From: Trebonia sp963774945
GTDB taxonomy: Bacteria > Actinomycetota > Actinomycetes > Streptosporangiales > Streptosporangiaceae
DNA length: 64,000 nucleotides
Assembly: GCA_963774945.1 (NCBI GenBank)
Contig: CAVZHA010000005.1
Span: 62,001 to 126,000, forward strand
Direction: 5' to 3'
The notes under the pieces are model-generated. The model did no database searches. It was not told the DNA's origin and was given only the letters and a program-made list of their open reading frames with translations. The translations under genes were made by a program, and so were the position numbers. Position 1 is the stretch's first letter. Each line of letters begins with the position of its first letter. Of this stretch, positions 1 through 8,672 are shown piece by piece.

Positions 1-3000
1 TGCGGTTTCGATGTCGGTGCGCAGTATGTCGCCCAATTGGTTGAACCAGTCCGCGAGACCGACGTCGGCTGCGGCTCCGATGCAGGTCTGCGCATTCGTA
101 TCACCTCCGAAAAGATTTGGATAGGCGATGACGATGATCTCCGCATTAGGCGCATCGGCCGCCACGGTCTTGTACGTTTCCTGCAGATGCGGCTCCAGAT
201 CCGTGACTACCTCATTTTCGTACACGTCGGCCGGTTGTGGATCGCCGCTTATGGTGCCGCCGCTTTCGCACTCTGCTCCGATACCGCTGAATTGAGTCTC
301 GAGGCAGTCCGTGAGCACGGTGACGAAGCGTACATCGTCGCCGCCCGTCGTCATCGTGACGAGATTCGTGCTCGGGGTGAGGTAACCCTGGTCTGCCTGC
401 GGCAGCTCGTTGTATCCGAGGGAGAAGGCGTTCCAGGCAGGGACGTTGACCAGCGGCGCCTGGTTCACCAGCCCATAGGGGACCGACTGGCTGTCGGCCG
501 CGTTCTCTGTGATCTGGGTCGTCCACTGCCCGTTGCAGCCAAGGAAATTGAATTGGTATCCAGAAGCGGGACTGCTGGATTCCGAATCAATGGTCTCGGT
601 GGTGCCCGGCACATCGATCATGTCGGGGTAGGCCTCGGACACTGAACGGTCGCAGTTGCTCACCATCCCGTTGTAGTTGTAGGCGCTGTCGGGCGTGTAG
701 GGCGAATAACCCTGTCCGACGGTGTAAGAGTCGCCCAGGGCGACGTACTGGTAGACCGGTTTGCTGCTTGGCACGTACGCGAGCCCGTTCCAGGCGATGT
801 CCTCGCCGAGGCCGCTGTAGGTGACGTTGCTGAGGGAGACGCTGGCCCCGGCCGACAGGTCGAAGGTCCCCAGGCTGACCCACGCGTTCTGCTGCTGCGC
901 CTGGTTGACGATTCTGTCCACTGTGGTGGCGCCGGTGCCGGTCTTGACCTGGTACTCAGTCTGCGGATCCCAGGCGCCGTAGCTCGGGATGTGGACCATG
1001 ACGTTCGTCCATCCCGAAACCGAGGACGGCGCGGGCCATGATCCGGTTATCTCCATCGGGGCGTCCTTCGCCAACGGGTTGGTATCGGGCTGCGTACCGG
1101 GCGGGTCGCCGTTGTCCTGAGATTCACTCGGGATGGTGTAGCCGAACCAGAAATGCCCGCCGAAGCCCGCCCCGATCTGATCGAAGAGGATCTTCGACGG
1201 GTAAGTGGCCGGGCTCGTGCCAGCCGCCCCGAACTGCCAGGTCATGGGTGCGGCTTCGGTCCAGTTCTGGCCGGGGCAGGTACCGCCGCCTGGATGGTCC
1301 TCGCCCACGATGACCGCGTTCGTCGGCAGGCCGGACGCGCAGGCTTCTGCGAACTCGGCGGCGATCGTCTCATTGGCCGGGGCGGCCGAGCCGAGGGCGT
1401 AGGTGAGAGCTTCGGTCCCGCAACTCTTAAGGCAGGTGGTGGTTCCGGTCGAGTGCCACCAGCAGTGATCCTGGTAGCTGCCGGTCAGCTGGCACGGATC
1501 GGCCGCCACCGTCGGCTTCGTGGTGTTCAGCCCGCTGGCGTTGCAGTTGTTCGCGCTGGTGCAGAACGCACCGACGTCGATAGCGCCGTTCACGACGGGC
1601 CCGGGGTACGCGGGCTCCCCGGCCGCGTAGGCGAACGCCTGGACGGCCTTGCCCTGGTTGTAGTCGTAGAGGGTGACCGCGTCGAACGCCCAGCTGATGA
1701 CCTTCTCCTGGTAGGTCCAGTACTGCGGGTGGGACAAATCCCACGACGGGCTGTATGACCCCCCGCCGGGCGTCAGGTAGTTGTTGGCGCTCCCGTCGGG
1801 GAACACGGGACGGTCGGGCGGGTAAATCGGGTTGGCGGGATTGTCGGCGTAGCCCAGTCCCCAGTCCCCGTTCCCGTCGGTGCACGTGGCCGAGGGAGTG
1901 CAGCCAGTCGTGTTGCCGTACTTCGCTGAACCAGGTTCAAGGCCCGAGTTGTAGGCCCACAGCGCCATGTACCAGTCGTCGATGTAGTTTGCCCCGCTTA
2001 GCGTGGACGTGCCCTCACTCGCCGTCATGGTCATGCCGTCGCCGGCCAGCTGATTCCAATCCTGCGCCAGGAGCTGCGCCGAGGCGGCGATATTGGCCTG
2101 GTAGTCGACGGCGACCGCGAGCTGGTCGGTCGCGTTCAGCGGCGTGGCGTACTGGCACTCCGGATCGCCGGCCTGGCCCTTGGTAAGGCACATTCCGGTT
2201 GTCACCTGGCCGATGCCGTAACCGCAGTCCGAGGCGGCCCAGTCGATGGCGGTGCCTTCCTCGTACGTTCCCGATTCGTCGACCCAGTTGCCGAACCAGT
2301 TGAACGAGGTCAGCGGGTTGCTGGTCTGCCCCTGGATCACGTGCGTGCTGGCCTGCTCCAGGTTGGACTCCTGGGTCAGCACGCCCAGCAGGACCTGCGC
2401 CGGGATCGTGCCGCCGCCCGACAGCGACGGTAGCGAGAACAGCCCGTCTGGGGTGTACTGCGGCAGCGATGACCCATACAGGCCCGCCGTCCGGGTGTCC
2501 GTCAGGTCACCGTGGACCGCCTGGTCGGCCGCCCACTCCACCTGCGGGAAATCCGGCTGGTAGGCCTGCACGGTGGGGTCGTCAACGGAGATGGCGCAGG
2601 TCCGGTCGGGCGAAGTGGTGGTCGTAGCCGGATTAGTGCCGGCATCCGGGACGATTCCTGAACGCACGGTCGCCTCAGTCTCCAACTGCCCCGTGCCCGT
2701 GCCGAGCGGCATCGGGGCGGCCGTCGCGGCGGGAATCGAGAAGGCTTCGCCCGGGCGCTTTCCTGAGAGCACTTGCGCCGATACCTTGACTGGGAGCGCT
2801 GCCGTGGGATCCTTGCGGGTCACGGCGTTCCTCGGACCGGTGACCGCGCCCGTGACCGCGAGCTCGCCGGCGCTGGAGATCACCGATCCCGCGGGCACGT
2901 CCAGTGCCCGCCAGGCGGACGGCAGAGCGCGCAGCTGCGAGGCCTTAGCGCCGGTCAGCCACAGCTTGCCCCCGCTGCCGACGAGCTGAACCGATCGCTC

Positions 3001-3915
3001 AGGGGCGGAGCCGACCAGCGCTGCGCGCCCGCCGTCGAACCGGTACAGACTCACCTTTCCGCTGTGCAGTGCCTCATAGCCCAGGCCACCCGAGCTGTCG
3101 GGAACCAGCCGGAAGGGCACGGCCGATGTCGCGGCGAGCGTGGTGTACTTGCCCTGCGCATTAAACCGCACGATGCCCGGGCCGTAGGCTGCCGCGATTG
3201 AGTTCCCGTAGGGGATGGCCGAGGTCGCCTGCCCGGCGACGGTCACGCTCGTCACCGCTTTGCCGGTCGCGGCGTTGATCTCCTCGAGGCCGGTGGTGGC
3301 AGGCGTCGCGGCCGTGTCCCCGCCCCAGCCGCCGCGGGTCAGGACGGCGTCCTCGCCTGTGCCGCAGCCAGGGTCGAAGTAGGCGACCGAGTATCCGACG
3401 CCGAGCTGCCGGACCGCGCCGGTGCTGAGGTTCACGATCGCGGCGCGTCCGAGTATGCCCATCTCGCCGGCGAGATTCGTCACCTCTCTCGGCGCGTAGA
3501 CCACAACCATGTACTGACCTGACGCGGTCACGCACCCTTGCCCGATCCACTGGGTGGTGTCAACGGCCGGGTCGCCAAGCGTGGCCACCGTGCGCCATGA
3601 ATAGCCGGAGTTCTCATCGGCTACAAGCACGTGCAGGCCGGCCGCGTCGCCATGCACGATGGCCACCCGATCGTCGGCTCGCGTCCAACCACTGGGCAGC
3701 GTTGTTCCCGGACTGGCGAGGCCAGCCGATGAGGAGGAGGAAGTCGGCGCGCTTGAGCCGACCGTCCGGTCGGCGGTCACGGCGCTCACGGCCGCCCCGG
3801 GTGGCGCGGCCGCTCCGAGTGCAGGTTGAACGGCTGCCAGCGGGCCCAGTATGAGGGCCCCGAATGCGACCGTCGCCAGAATTCTGCGCAGCCTAATCAG
3901 CTTCTTATTTCGCAT
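1..3915 (-). CDS. Secreted modular cell-wall protein (propeller-like, SLT lysozyme-like, golvesin-like and SGNH hydrolase domains), 3' end outside the window
   Basis: The reading frame is open from an ATG at 3915 to the window edge (1305 codons, no stop), so the protein is longer than shown. A purine-rich GAGGGTGAG lies just before the start. Residues 1-35 form a signal peptide (basic MRNKKLIRLRR, hydrophobic core, Ala-rich cleavage region). Residues about 70-300 look like a repetitive propeller-like region. Around residue 516, VLTQESNLEQ with a later YGIGQVT matches a soluble lytic transglycosylase fold with its catalytic Glu. About 925-1055 resembles the golvesin C-terminal/CBD-like module (AWVSLGTFDL). 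From about 1058, YVALGDSYTVGQGY is the SGNH block I (Ser about 1063), and TTGGDDVRF near 1190 is block III. Such a protein would act outside the cell on peptidoglycan or an esterified polymer. The domain order is seen; the substrate is unknown. Confidence 0.8.
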   Translation of the reverse strand, partial: MRNKKLIRLRRILATVAFGALILGPLAAVQPALGAAAPPGAAVSAVTADRTVGSSAPTSSSSSAGLASPGTTLPSGWTRADDRVAIVHGDAAGLHVLVADENSGYSWRTVATLGDPAVDTTQWIGQGCVTASGQYMVVVYAPREVTNLAGEMGILGRAAIVNLSTGAVRQLGVGYSVAYFDPGCGTGEDAVLTRGGWGGDTAATPATTGLEEINAATGKAVTSVTVAGQATSAIPYGNSIAAAYGPGIVRFNAQGKYTTLAATSAVPFRLVPDSSGGLGYEALHSGKVSLYRFDGGRAALVGSAPERSVQLVGSGGKLWLTGAKASQLRALPSAWRALDVPAGSVISSAGELAVTGAVTGPRNAVTRKDPTAALPVKVSAQVLSGKRPGEAFSIPAATAAPMPLGTGTGQLETEATVRSGIVPDAGTNPATTTTSPDRTCAISVDDPTVQAYQPDFPQVEWAADQAVHGDLTDTRTAGLYGSSLPQYTPDGLFSLPSLSGGGTIPAQVLLGVLTQESNLEQASTHVIQGQTSNPLTSFNWFGNWVDESGTYEEGTAIDWAASDCGYGIGQVTTGMCLTKGQAGDPECQYATPLNATDQLAVAVDYQANIAASAQLLAQDWNQLAGDGMTMTASEGTSTLSGANYIDDWYMALWAYNSGLEPGSAKYGNTTGCTPSATCTDGNGDWGLGYADNPANPIYPPDRPVFPDGSANNYLTPGGGSYSPSWDLSHPQYWTYQEKVISWAFDAVTLYDYNQGKAVQAFAYAAGEPAYPGPVVNGAIDVGAFCTSANNCNASGLNTTKPTVAADPCQLTGSYQDHCWWHSTGTTTCLKSCGTEALTYALGSAAPANETIAAEFAEACASGLPTNAVIVGEDHPGGGTCPGQNWTEAAPMTWQFGAAGTSPATYPSKILFDQIGAGFGGHFWFGYTIPSESQDNGDPPGTQPDTNPLAKDAPMEITGSWPAPSSVSGWTNVMVHIPSYGAWDPQTEYQVKTGTGATTVDRIVNQAQQQNAWVSLGTFDLSAGASVSLSNVTYSGLGEDIAWNGLAYVPSSKPVYQYVALGDSYTVGQGYSPYTPDSAYNYNGMVSNCDRSVSEAYPDMIDVPGTTETIDSESSSPASGYQFNFLGCNGQWTTQITENAADSQSVPYGLVNQAPLVNVPAWNAFSLGYNELPQADQGYLTPSTNLVTMTTGGDDVRFVTVLTDCLETQFSGIGAECESGGTISGDPQPADVYENEVVTDLEPHLQETYKTVAADAPNAEIIVIAYPNLFGGDTNAQTCIGAAADVGLADWFNQLGDILRTDIETA

Positions 3916-4143
3916 TTCTCACCCTCTTGGTAGCGGTGGACCGACCCACTCCACACGAATATCCGTCGCCCCGGTCCGCCAGGGCATCCCCAAGATGAGT
4001 GTGTTTGTGAAAATTCGTCGCGCGTGCGTTCGCCGAGCCCTGGCCAGAGGTACCCTTATCGCGGGAGCGGTGGAGCGTGAATCCCCCGTGCAGATCGCCT
4101 TCGCAGGTGTGCGGTTGCGGTTGTAGAAGGAGACACAGGCAGC

Positions 4144-4740
4144 GTGATCCGCAGACGGGTACTGGCCCTGAGCACTGGAATTGTGCTAGTAACCGCCTGC
4201 CTGACAACGATTTGCGTCCGGGGGCAGTATCCCCATACGGGCGTCGTTCAGATACTCCTCTGGGGCGGCGTCCTTATAGCCGCCGCAGCCGCGGGCCACG
4301 TAGCCGGATGGATCTACGCCCAGACGAAAGACGAGGCGTCGGCTAGTCGGGTGGCGACGAGCATGGTGATCGGCCTCGTATGCGGGGGGCTCGTGGCTCT
4401 TATGCTGTACGGCCTGGCAGCGGTGGTAATTCTCGCGCTCATTGCCAATGCCCATCTCACCGGGTTAGTTTCTCCGGGCCGGCGAAGCCGACCGCCGGCC
4501 AAGCCGGCGCGCCGCCGCAGTCGGCTAGCTTCGGTCGCGCCGTTTGAGCCGCTGACCGCGCGTTCCGGCCGCCGTCGCCCCTCGTTGCTGGCGCCCCGCG
4601 CCTTCAGCGATTGCCCGAATGTCGGTCCCTGCTTCTATGCTGCCAACTGTGACCACGTTGCGCGACCCGCTGGTCAAGCCGCTCGGCAAGACGGCCGGGG
4701 AGACGTTCGAGAAGGTCTTCGGCCTCCGGACGGCCGGTGA
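4144..4740 (+). CDS. Small membrane protein of unknown function
   Basis: GTG start with GAAGGAG about 10 nt upstream. The first 105 residues hold three hydrophobic segments: about 7-25, 34-57 (VVQILLWGGVLIAAAAAGHV) and 72-102 (LVCGGLVALMLYGLAAVVIL). They are followed by an Arg/Pro-rich cytoplasmic-type tail. The tail overlaps the 5' end of recG by about 120 nt, so its last part may not be under selection as protein. It is divergent from the large secreted protein; the 228 nt between the two starts presumably hold both promoters. I do not recognise a family. Confidence 0.55.
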   Translation: MIRRRVLALSTGIVLVTACLTTICVRGQYPHTGVVQILLWGGVLIAAAAAGHVAGWIYAQTKDEASASRVATSMVIGLVCGGLVALMLYGLAAVVILALIANAHLTGLVSPGRRSRPPAKPARRRSRLASVAPFEPLTARSGRRRPSLLAPRAFSDCPNVGPCFYAANCDHVARPAGQAARQDGRGDVREGLRPPDGR

Positions 4741-6946
4741 CCTGCTCCGGCACTACCCGCGCCGCTATTACACCCGGGGCGAGCTGACGCCGCTCGACTC
4801 GCTGCACGAGGGCGATCACGTCACCGTGCTCGCGATGGTGGAGCTCGTGAGCCGGATCGGACTCGCGCCCGAGAACCGGTACAAAAACCCCAAGATCAAG
4901 AAAAAGTGGGGCCAGGATCGCCTCGAGGCGATCGTCACCGACGGCCCGGGCAAGCTCCAGCTCGTCTTCTTCGCCAACGTCGGCCTGCACGCCCGCCAGC
5001 TTAAACAGGGCTCGATCGGCCTGTTCGCGGGGACCGTGTCCAGCTTCCGCGGCCGCCGCCAGTTGGTGCACCCCGAGTACGAGATGCTGCCCGACACCAA
5101 CGACAAGCCGCTGATGACGGCCGAGATCGCCGAGCAGTTCGCCAACGAGCTGATCGCGGTCTACCCGGCCAGCGCCAAGCTCAGCTCGTGGCGGATCTCC
5201 CGCGCAGTCGACGCGGTCCTCGACACGCTCGAGGCGGGCGAGGACCCGATCCCGGCCGAGATCCGCGAGAGGTACGACCTGTGGCCGCGGGAGCTCGCGA
5301 TCAGGGCGATCCACCGTCCCGAGGACCGGGCCGAGCTGACCCACGCGAGGAAGCGGCTCAAGTGGGACGAGGCCTTCACCATGCAGGCCGCGCTGGCCCA
5401 GCGGCGGCTGGCGGCGGCGGCGATGCCGTCGGTGCCGAGGCCGCCGATCCCCGACGGCCTGGTGGCCGCGTTCGACCGGCGGCTGCCGTTCACGCTCACC
5501 CAGGGCCAGCGCGAGGTCGGCCAGGAGATAGCCCACGACCTAGCCTGCGCCTACCCGATGAACCGGCTGCTGCAGGGCGAGGTCGGCTCGGGCAAGACCG
5601 TGGTCGCGGTGCGGGCCATGCTCCAGGTGGTGGACGCGGGCGGCCAGGCGGCGCTGCTGGCGCCGACCGAGGTGCTCGCCCAGCAGCACTACCGGTCGAT
5701 CACCGCGCTGCTCGGCCCGCTGGCCGAGGCCGGCCGGCTCGGCGGCGCCGACCAGGCGACCCGGGTGGCGCTGCTGACCGGCTCGTCCGGGGTGCGCGCG
5801 CGCCGGTCGGCGCTGACCGACGCGTTCACCGGCGACGCCGGCATCCTCATCGGCACCCACGCCCTGCTCGAGGACCGGGTGCGCTTCGCCGACCTCGGGC
5901 TCGCGGTCATCGACGAGCAGCACCGGTTCGGCGTCGAGCAGCGCGACGCGCTGCGGGACAAGACGCTCGGCTCCCGGCCGCACGTGCTGGTGATGACCGC
6001 GACGCCGATCCCGAGGACGGTCGCGATGACCGTCTTCGGCGACCTCGAGGTCTCGACCCTGTCCGAGCTCCCGGCGGGCCGTTCGCCGATCGCCAGCCAC
6101 GTGGTGCCCGCCCTCGAGCGCCCGCGCTTCCTCGAGCGGGCGTGGCAGCGGGTCCGCGAAGAGGTCGAGTCCGGACGGCAGGCGTACGTGGTCTGCCCCC
6201 GGATCAGCAGCGAGACGTCGGGCGGACCGGGCGACGGCGCCGACGATGACGGGGCGGACGGCGCGGACGGCGTGCTCGACCTCGACCTCGACCTCGACGG
6301 CGGGGGACAGGACGCAAGCCAGGACGCCCGCCGTCCGCCGCTGGCGGTCCTCGACGTGGCCCCGGCGCTGGCGGCGGGCCCGCTGGCCGGCCTCCGGGTC
6401 GGGATCATGCACGGAAAGCTCCACCCGGACGAGAAGGACCAGGTGATGACCGCGTTCGCGGCCGGCCAGCTTGACGTGCTCGTCTCGACCACGGTCATCG
6501 AGGTCGGGGTCGACGTGGCCAACGCCACCACGATGGTGATCATGGACGCCGAGCGGTTCGGCGTCTCCCAGCTGCACCAGCTCCGCGGCCGGGTCGGCCG
6601 GGGCGCCCACGCGGGGCTGTGCCTGCTGGTGACCGAGGCGCCCGCCGACAGCGCGGCCAGGGAGCGGCTGGACGCGGTGGCCGAGACCGGGGACGGGTTC
6701 CAGCTCTCCCGCCTCGACCTCGCCCAGCGGCGCGAGGGCGATGTGCTCGGCTCGGCCCAGGCGGGCCGCCGCAGCAGCCTGAAGCTGCTGCGCCTGCTGG
6801 CCGACGAGGACCTGATCGCGTCCGCCCGGGTGGAGGCGACGGCCCTGGTCGCGGACGACCCGCAGCTAACCGCGCACCCGGCCGTCAAGGACGCGATCGA
6901 CGACTTCCTCGGCGACCGCCGAGCCGAGTTCCTCGACAAGGCCTAA
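4619..6946 (+). CDS. recG: ATP-dependent DNA helicase RecG
   Basis: Superfamily 2 helicase that remodels stalled forks and Holliday junctions. The N-terminal wedge/OB region (FGLRTAGDLLRHYPRRYY) is followed by Walker A LLQGEVGSGKT, the DEQH box VIDEQHRFGVEQ, TATPIPRT, and the RecG C-terminal motif VGRVGRGAHAG. Length (775 aa) is near the family norm. The ATG at 4637 (MLPTVTTLRDP) fits homologues as well as the upstream ATG at 4619. An Asp/Gly/Leu-rich linker (about residues 535-565, including alternating Asp-Leu) interrupts the second RecA-like domain before the LAGLRVGIMHGKL segment. It is encoded by a GACCTC hexamer run near 6280. The gene is intact. Confidence 0.95.
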   Translation: MSVPASMLPTVTTLRDPLVKPLGKTAGETFEKVFGLRTAGDLLRHYPRRYYTRGELTPLDSLHEGDHVTVLAMVELVSRIGLAPENRYKNPKIKKKWGQDRLEAIVTDGPGKLQLVFFANVGLHARQLKQGSIGLFAGTVSSFRGRRQLVHPEYEMLPDTNDKPLMTAEIAEQFANELIAVYPASAKLSSWRISRAVDAVLDTLEAGEDPIPAEIRERYDLWPRELAIRAIHRPEDRAELTHARKRLKWDEAFTMQAALAQRRLAAAAMPSVPRPPIPDGLVAAFDRRLPFTLTQGQREVGQEIAHDLACAYPMNRLLQGEVGSGKTVVAVRAMLQVVDAGGQAALLAPTEVLAQQHYRSITALLGPLAEAGRLGGADQATRVALLTGSSGVRARRSALTDAFTGDAGILIGTHALLEDRVRFADLGLAVIDEQHRFGVEQRDALRDKTLGSRPHVLVMTATPIPRTVAMTVFGDLEVSTLSELPAGRSPIASHVVPALERPRFLERAWQRVREEVESGRQAYVVCPRISSETSGGPGDGADDDGADGADGVLDLDLDLDGGGQDASQDARRPPLAVLDVAPALAAGPLAGLRVGIMHGKLHPDEKDQVMTAFAAGQLDVLVSTTVIEVGVDVANATTMVIMDAERFGVSQLHQLRGRVGRGAHAGLCLLVTEAPADSAARERLDAVAETGDGFQLSRLDLAQRREGDVLGSAQAGRRSSLKLLRLLADEDLIASARVEATALVADDPQLTAHPAVKDAIDDFLGDRRAEFLDKA

Positions 6947-7012
6947 TCCCACGGATCCCACAACTCCCACAACTCCCACAGATCCCACGGTCCGCCAACG
7001 GATCCGCCTTTC

Positions 7013-7098
7013 TATCGGTTCTGACTATTTCCTCATCTTGCTATCGGTTCTGACCACTTTCTGTCCGTTTTGTCCAGGTTTTGATAGTCAGAACTGAT
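7013..7098. repeat. Direct/inverted copies of CTATCGGTTCTGACTA between recG and the next gene
   Basis: CTATCGGTTCTGACTA (about 7013) is repeated as CTATCGGTTCTGACCA (about 7041). It is present inverted as TGATAGTCAGAACTGAT (about 7082). This lies in the 287 nt gap after recG, in a locally AT-richer stretch, and just before it are short TCCCACAAC tandem copies (about 6947-6990). The pair can fold as a hairpin between the convergent genes. It may be a terminator-like structure or a regulator site; neither is proven. Confidence 0.5.
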
Positions 7099-7233
7099 GC
7101 GAAGGTGTCCACAGTCCCGACCAGGTGTCGGGCGTCGGTCCCGGCCTGCCCTCGCCGCCCTCGTCAGCAACATCGACACCACCCGAACGCCGCCAAGGTC
7201 GGCCAGGCCCGCCCGGCTACCCGCCGCGGGCGT

Positions 7234-7842
7234 CTAATCCGCGACGGAGGCCCCGCCGGCCGTGCGCCGTCCGGTGACGACGAGGAGGATCTCCCTGGCC
7301 GTCATCGGCTCCGCGACCGCGCCCTCGCCGACCGACACGTCAGCGTCCGTGGCTGTCAGCCGCCGTCCCTTAAGGTCGACCCCGAAGTACTTGAGCTGCC
7401 GTGGCCCGGCCGACGCGAGCGCCAGCGCGATGCGGTCAGCCGGCGCGGCGGGCAGGCTGAGCGCCTCGGTGACGTCGAGGCCGTGGATGACGTCGTGGCT
7501 GAGCGCGCCCACGGCCCCGCCGCCAGGCGGCTGCCAGGGATTGTCGATGTTGCGCCGGAGCAGATCCACCAGTTCGGCCTCGCTCTTGCTGCGGGTGGTC
7601 GAACGAGCGTCCCTGTCGGCGAACCGGTTGAACGAGAACCCGGCTACGACCAGGCCGTTCATGAACGCGAGCGGCTTGGTCCTGAACGGCATCGTGATGT
7701 GCGCGGTCACCTCGCGGACGCGCCAGCCCGCGCACAGCGAGGGGGCGGCCCACTGCTCCGGCGAGAGGGCGCCCAGGAGGTAGACCAGCCGTTCCCGCTC
7801 GGCCCGGGTCTCGCTGATCAGTTGGTCTGAGTCTGCTGGCAT
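7234..7842 (-). CDS. Maleylpyruvate isomerase-family mycothiol-dependent enzyme (DinB-like fold)
   Basis: About 202 aa from ATG at 7842, chosen because GAAGGAACC precedes it; the open frame extends further upstream but only as an antisense shadow of rsmD. The N-terminal four-helix region has the family pattern LLGALSPEQWAAPSLCAGWR...VREVTAHI, in which the His of TAHI is a metal ligand in characterised members. HDVIHGLDVTEAL supplies the second His-containing motif. The C-terminal part (SVGEGAVAEPMTAREILLVV) resembles the SCP2-like/MDMPI C domain. The substrate cannot be inferred. It is transcribed divergently from rsmD with 133 nt between starts. Confidence 0.8.
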   Translation of the reverse strand: MPADSDQLISETRAERERLVYLLGALSPEQWAAPSLCAGWRVREVTAHITMPFRTKPLAFMNGLVVAGFSFNRFADRDARSTTRSKSEAELVDLLRRNIDNPWQPPGGGAVGALSHDVIHGLDVTEALSLPAAPADRIALALASAGPRQLKYFGVDLKGRRLTATDADVSVGEGAVAEPMTAREILLVVTGRRTAGGASVAD

Positions 7843-7975
7843 GAGGTTCCTTCCGGAGGGCGGCCCTGGCGTACATCTGCTTGTACGACGCCGACCACAG
7901 AAACTGAGCGGTCGGCGGGCGGCGCCCCGCGCGCTGCCAGTACCTCGGGCGGCCTGGGGCTGCGACAATGGACCC

Positions 7976-8638
7976 ATGACACGCGTGATCGCCGGGCACG
8001 CCGGGGGACGCCGGCTGGCCGTCCCGCCGGGCACCACGACCCGGCCGACCAGCGATCGGGCCAGGGAAGGACTGTTCGCCTCGCTGCTGTCCGAGCTCGG
8101 CCGCCTCGACGGCGTCCGCGTCCTCGACCTCTACGCCGGCTCGGGCGCGATCGGGCTCGAGGCGCTGTCGCGCGGCGCCGAGTCGGTGCTGCTGGTCGAG
8201 TCCGACGCCCGCGCCGCCGCCGTGATCAAGGCGAACGTCAAGGCGGTGGACCTGCCGGGCGCGACGGTGGCGGTCGACCGGGTGGAGCGCCTGCTCACCC
8301 GCCCGCCAGCCGGCCACCAGGACCAGGACCAGGACCAAGACCAAGACCGAAACCAAGACCGAAACCAAGACCGCTTTGACCTGGTAATCGCCGATCCCCC
8401 CTACGCGCTGACCGACGAATCGGTCACCCGCGTCCTGACCCTCCTGCAAGCCGGCTGGCTGGCCGACGACGCGCTGGTCGTGATCGAGCGGGCGACCAGG
8501 TCGGGCCCGCTTGACTGGCCCCCCGGGTTTCTGCCAGGTAAATCACGAAGGTACGGTGAGGCGACCTTCTGGTATGGCTGGTACGGCAGCGAGGCGGGAG
8601 CGGGCCAAACGGGTACCGCGTCGCGGTCGGAAGCTTGA
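7976..8638 (+). CDS. rsmD: 16S rRNA (guanine966-N2)-methyltransferase RsmD
   Basis: Rossmann-fold SAM methyltransferase acting on 16S rRNA during 30S assembly. ATG at 7976 starts the canonical TRVIAGHAGGRRL. The SAM-binding motif VLDLYAGSGAIGLEAL and the catalytic motif IADPPY are present. Length is 220 aa, longer than usual because of an 18-residue Gln/Asp/Arg/Asn repeat (residues about 115-132) just before the strand that leads into DPPY. The repeat stays in frame and the downstream motif is intact, so the gene probably still works. It lies 34 nt upstream of coaD in the usual rsmD-coaD order. Confidence 0.93.
   Translation: MTRVIAGHAGGRRLAVPPGTTTRPTSDRAREGLFASLLSELGRLDGVRVLDLYAGSGAIGLEALSRGAESVLLVESDARAAAVIKANVKAVDLPGATVAVDRVERLLTRPPAGHQDQDQDQDQDRNQDRNQDRFDLVIADPPYALTDESVTRVLTLLQAGWLADDALVVIERATRSGPLDWPPGFLPGKSRRYGEATFWYGWYGSEAGAGQTGTASRSEA
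8318..8371 (+). repeat. Nine tandem hexamers (CAGGAC/CAAGAC/CGAAAC) inside rsmD
   Basis: Nine consecutive hexanucleotides: CAGGAC x3, CAAGAC x2, then CGAAAC alternating with CAAGAC. They are in phase with rsmD and encode alternating Gln-Asp followed by Arg-Asn-Gln-Asp. The period of six nucleotides means length change is frame-neutral. It looks like a slippage-prone microsatellite inserted in a surface loop. Confidence 0.9.
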
Positions 8639-8672
8639 CACGCCCCCCATGGCGCCTGAGGAGTGATACCGC

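Noticed and set aside
37..2989. Several long plus-strand open frames (for example 37-645 and 1153-1758)
   Set aside because: They are antisense shadows of the secreted modular protein, whose minus-strand frame has a signal peptide and clear domain motifs.
5540..6939. Long minus-strand frames opposite recG
   Set aside because: recG has all helicase motifs; the antisense frames have Ser/Arg-rich shadow composition.
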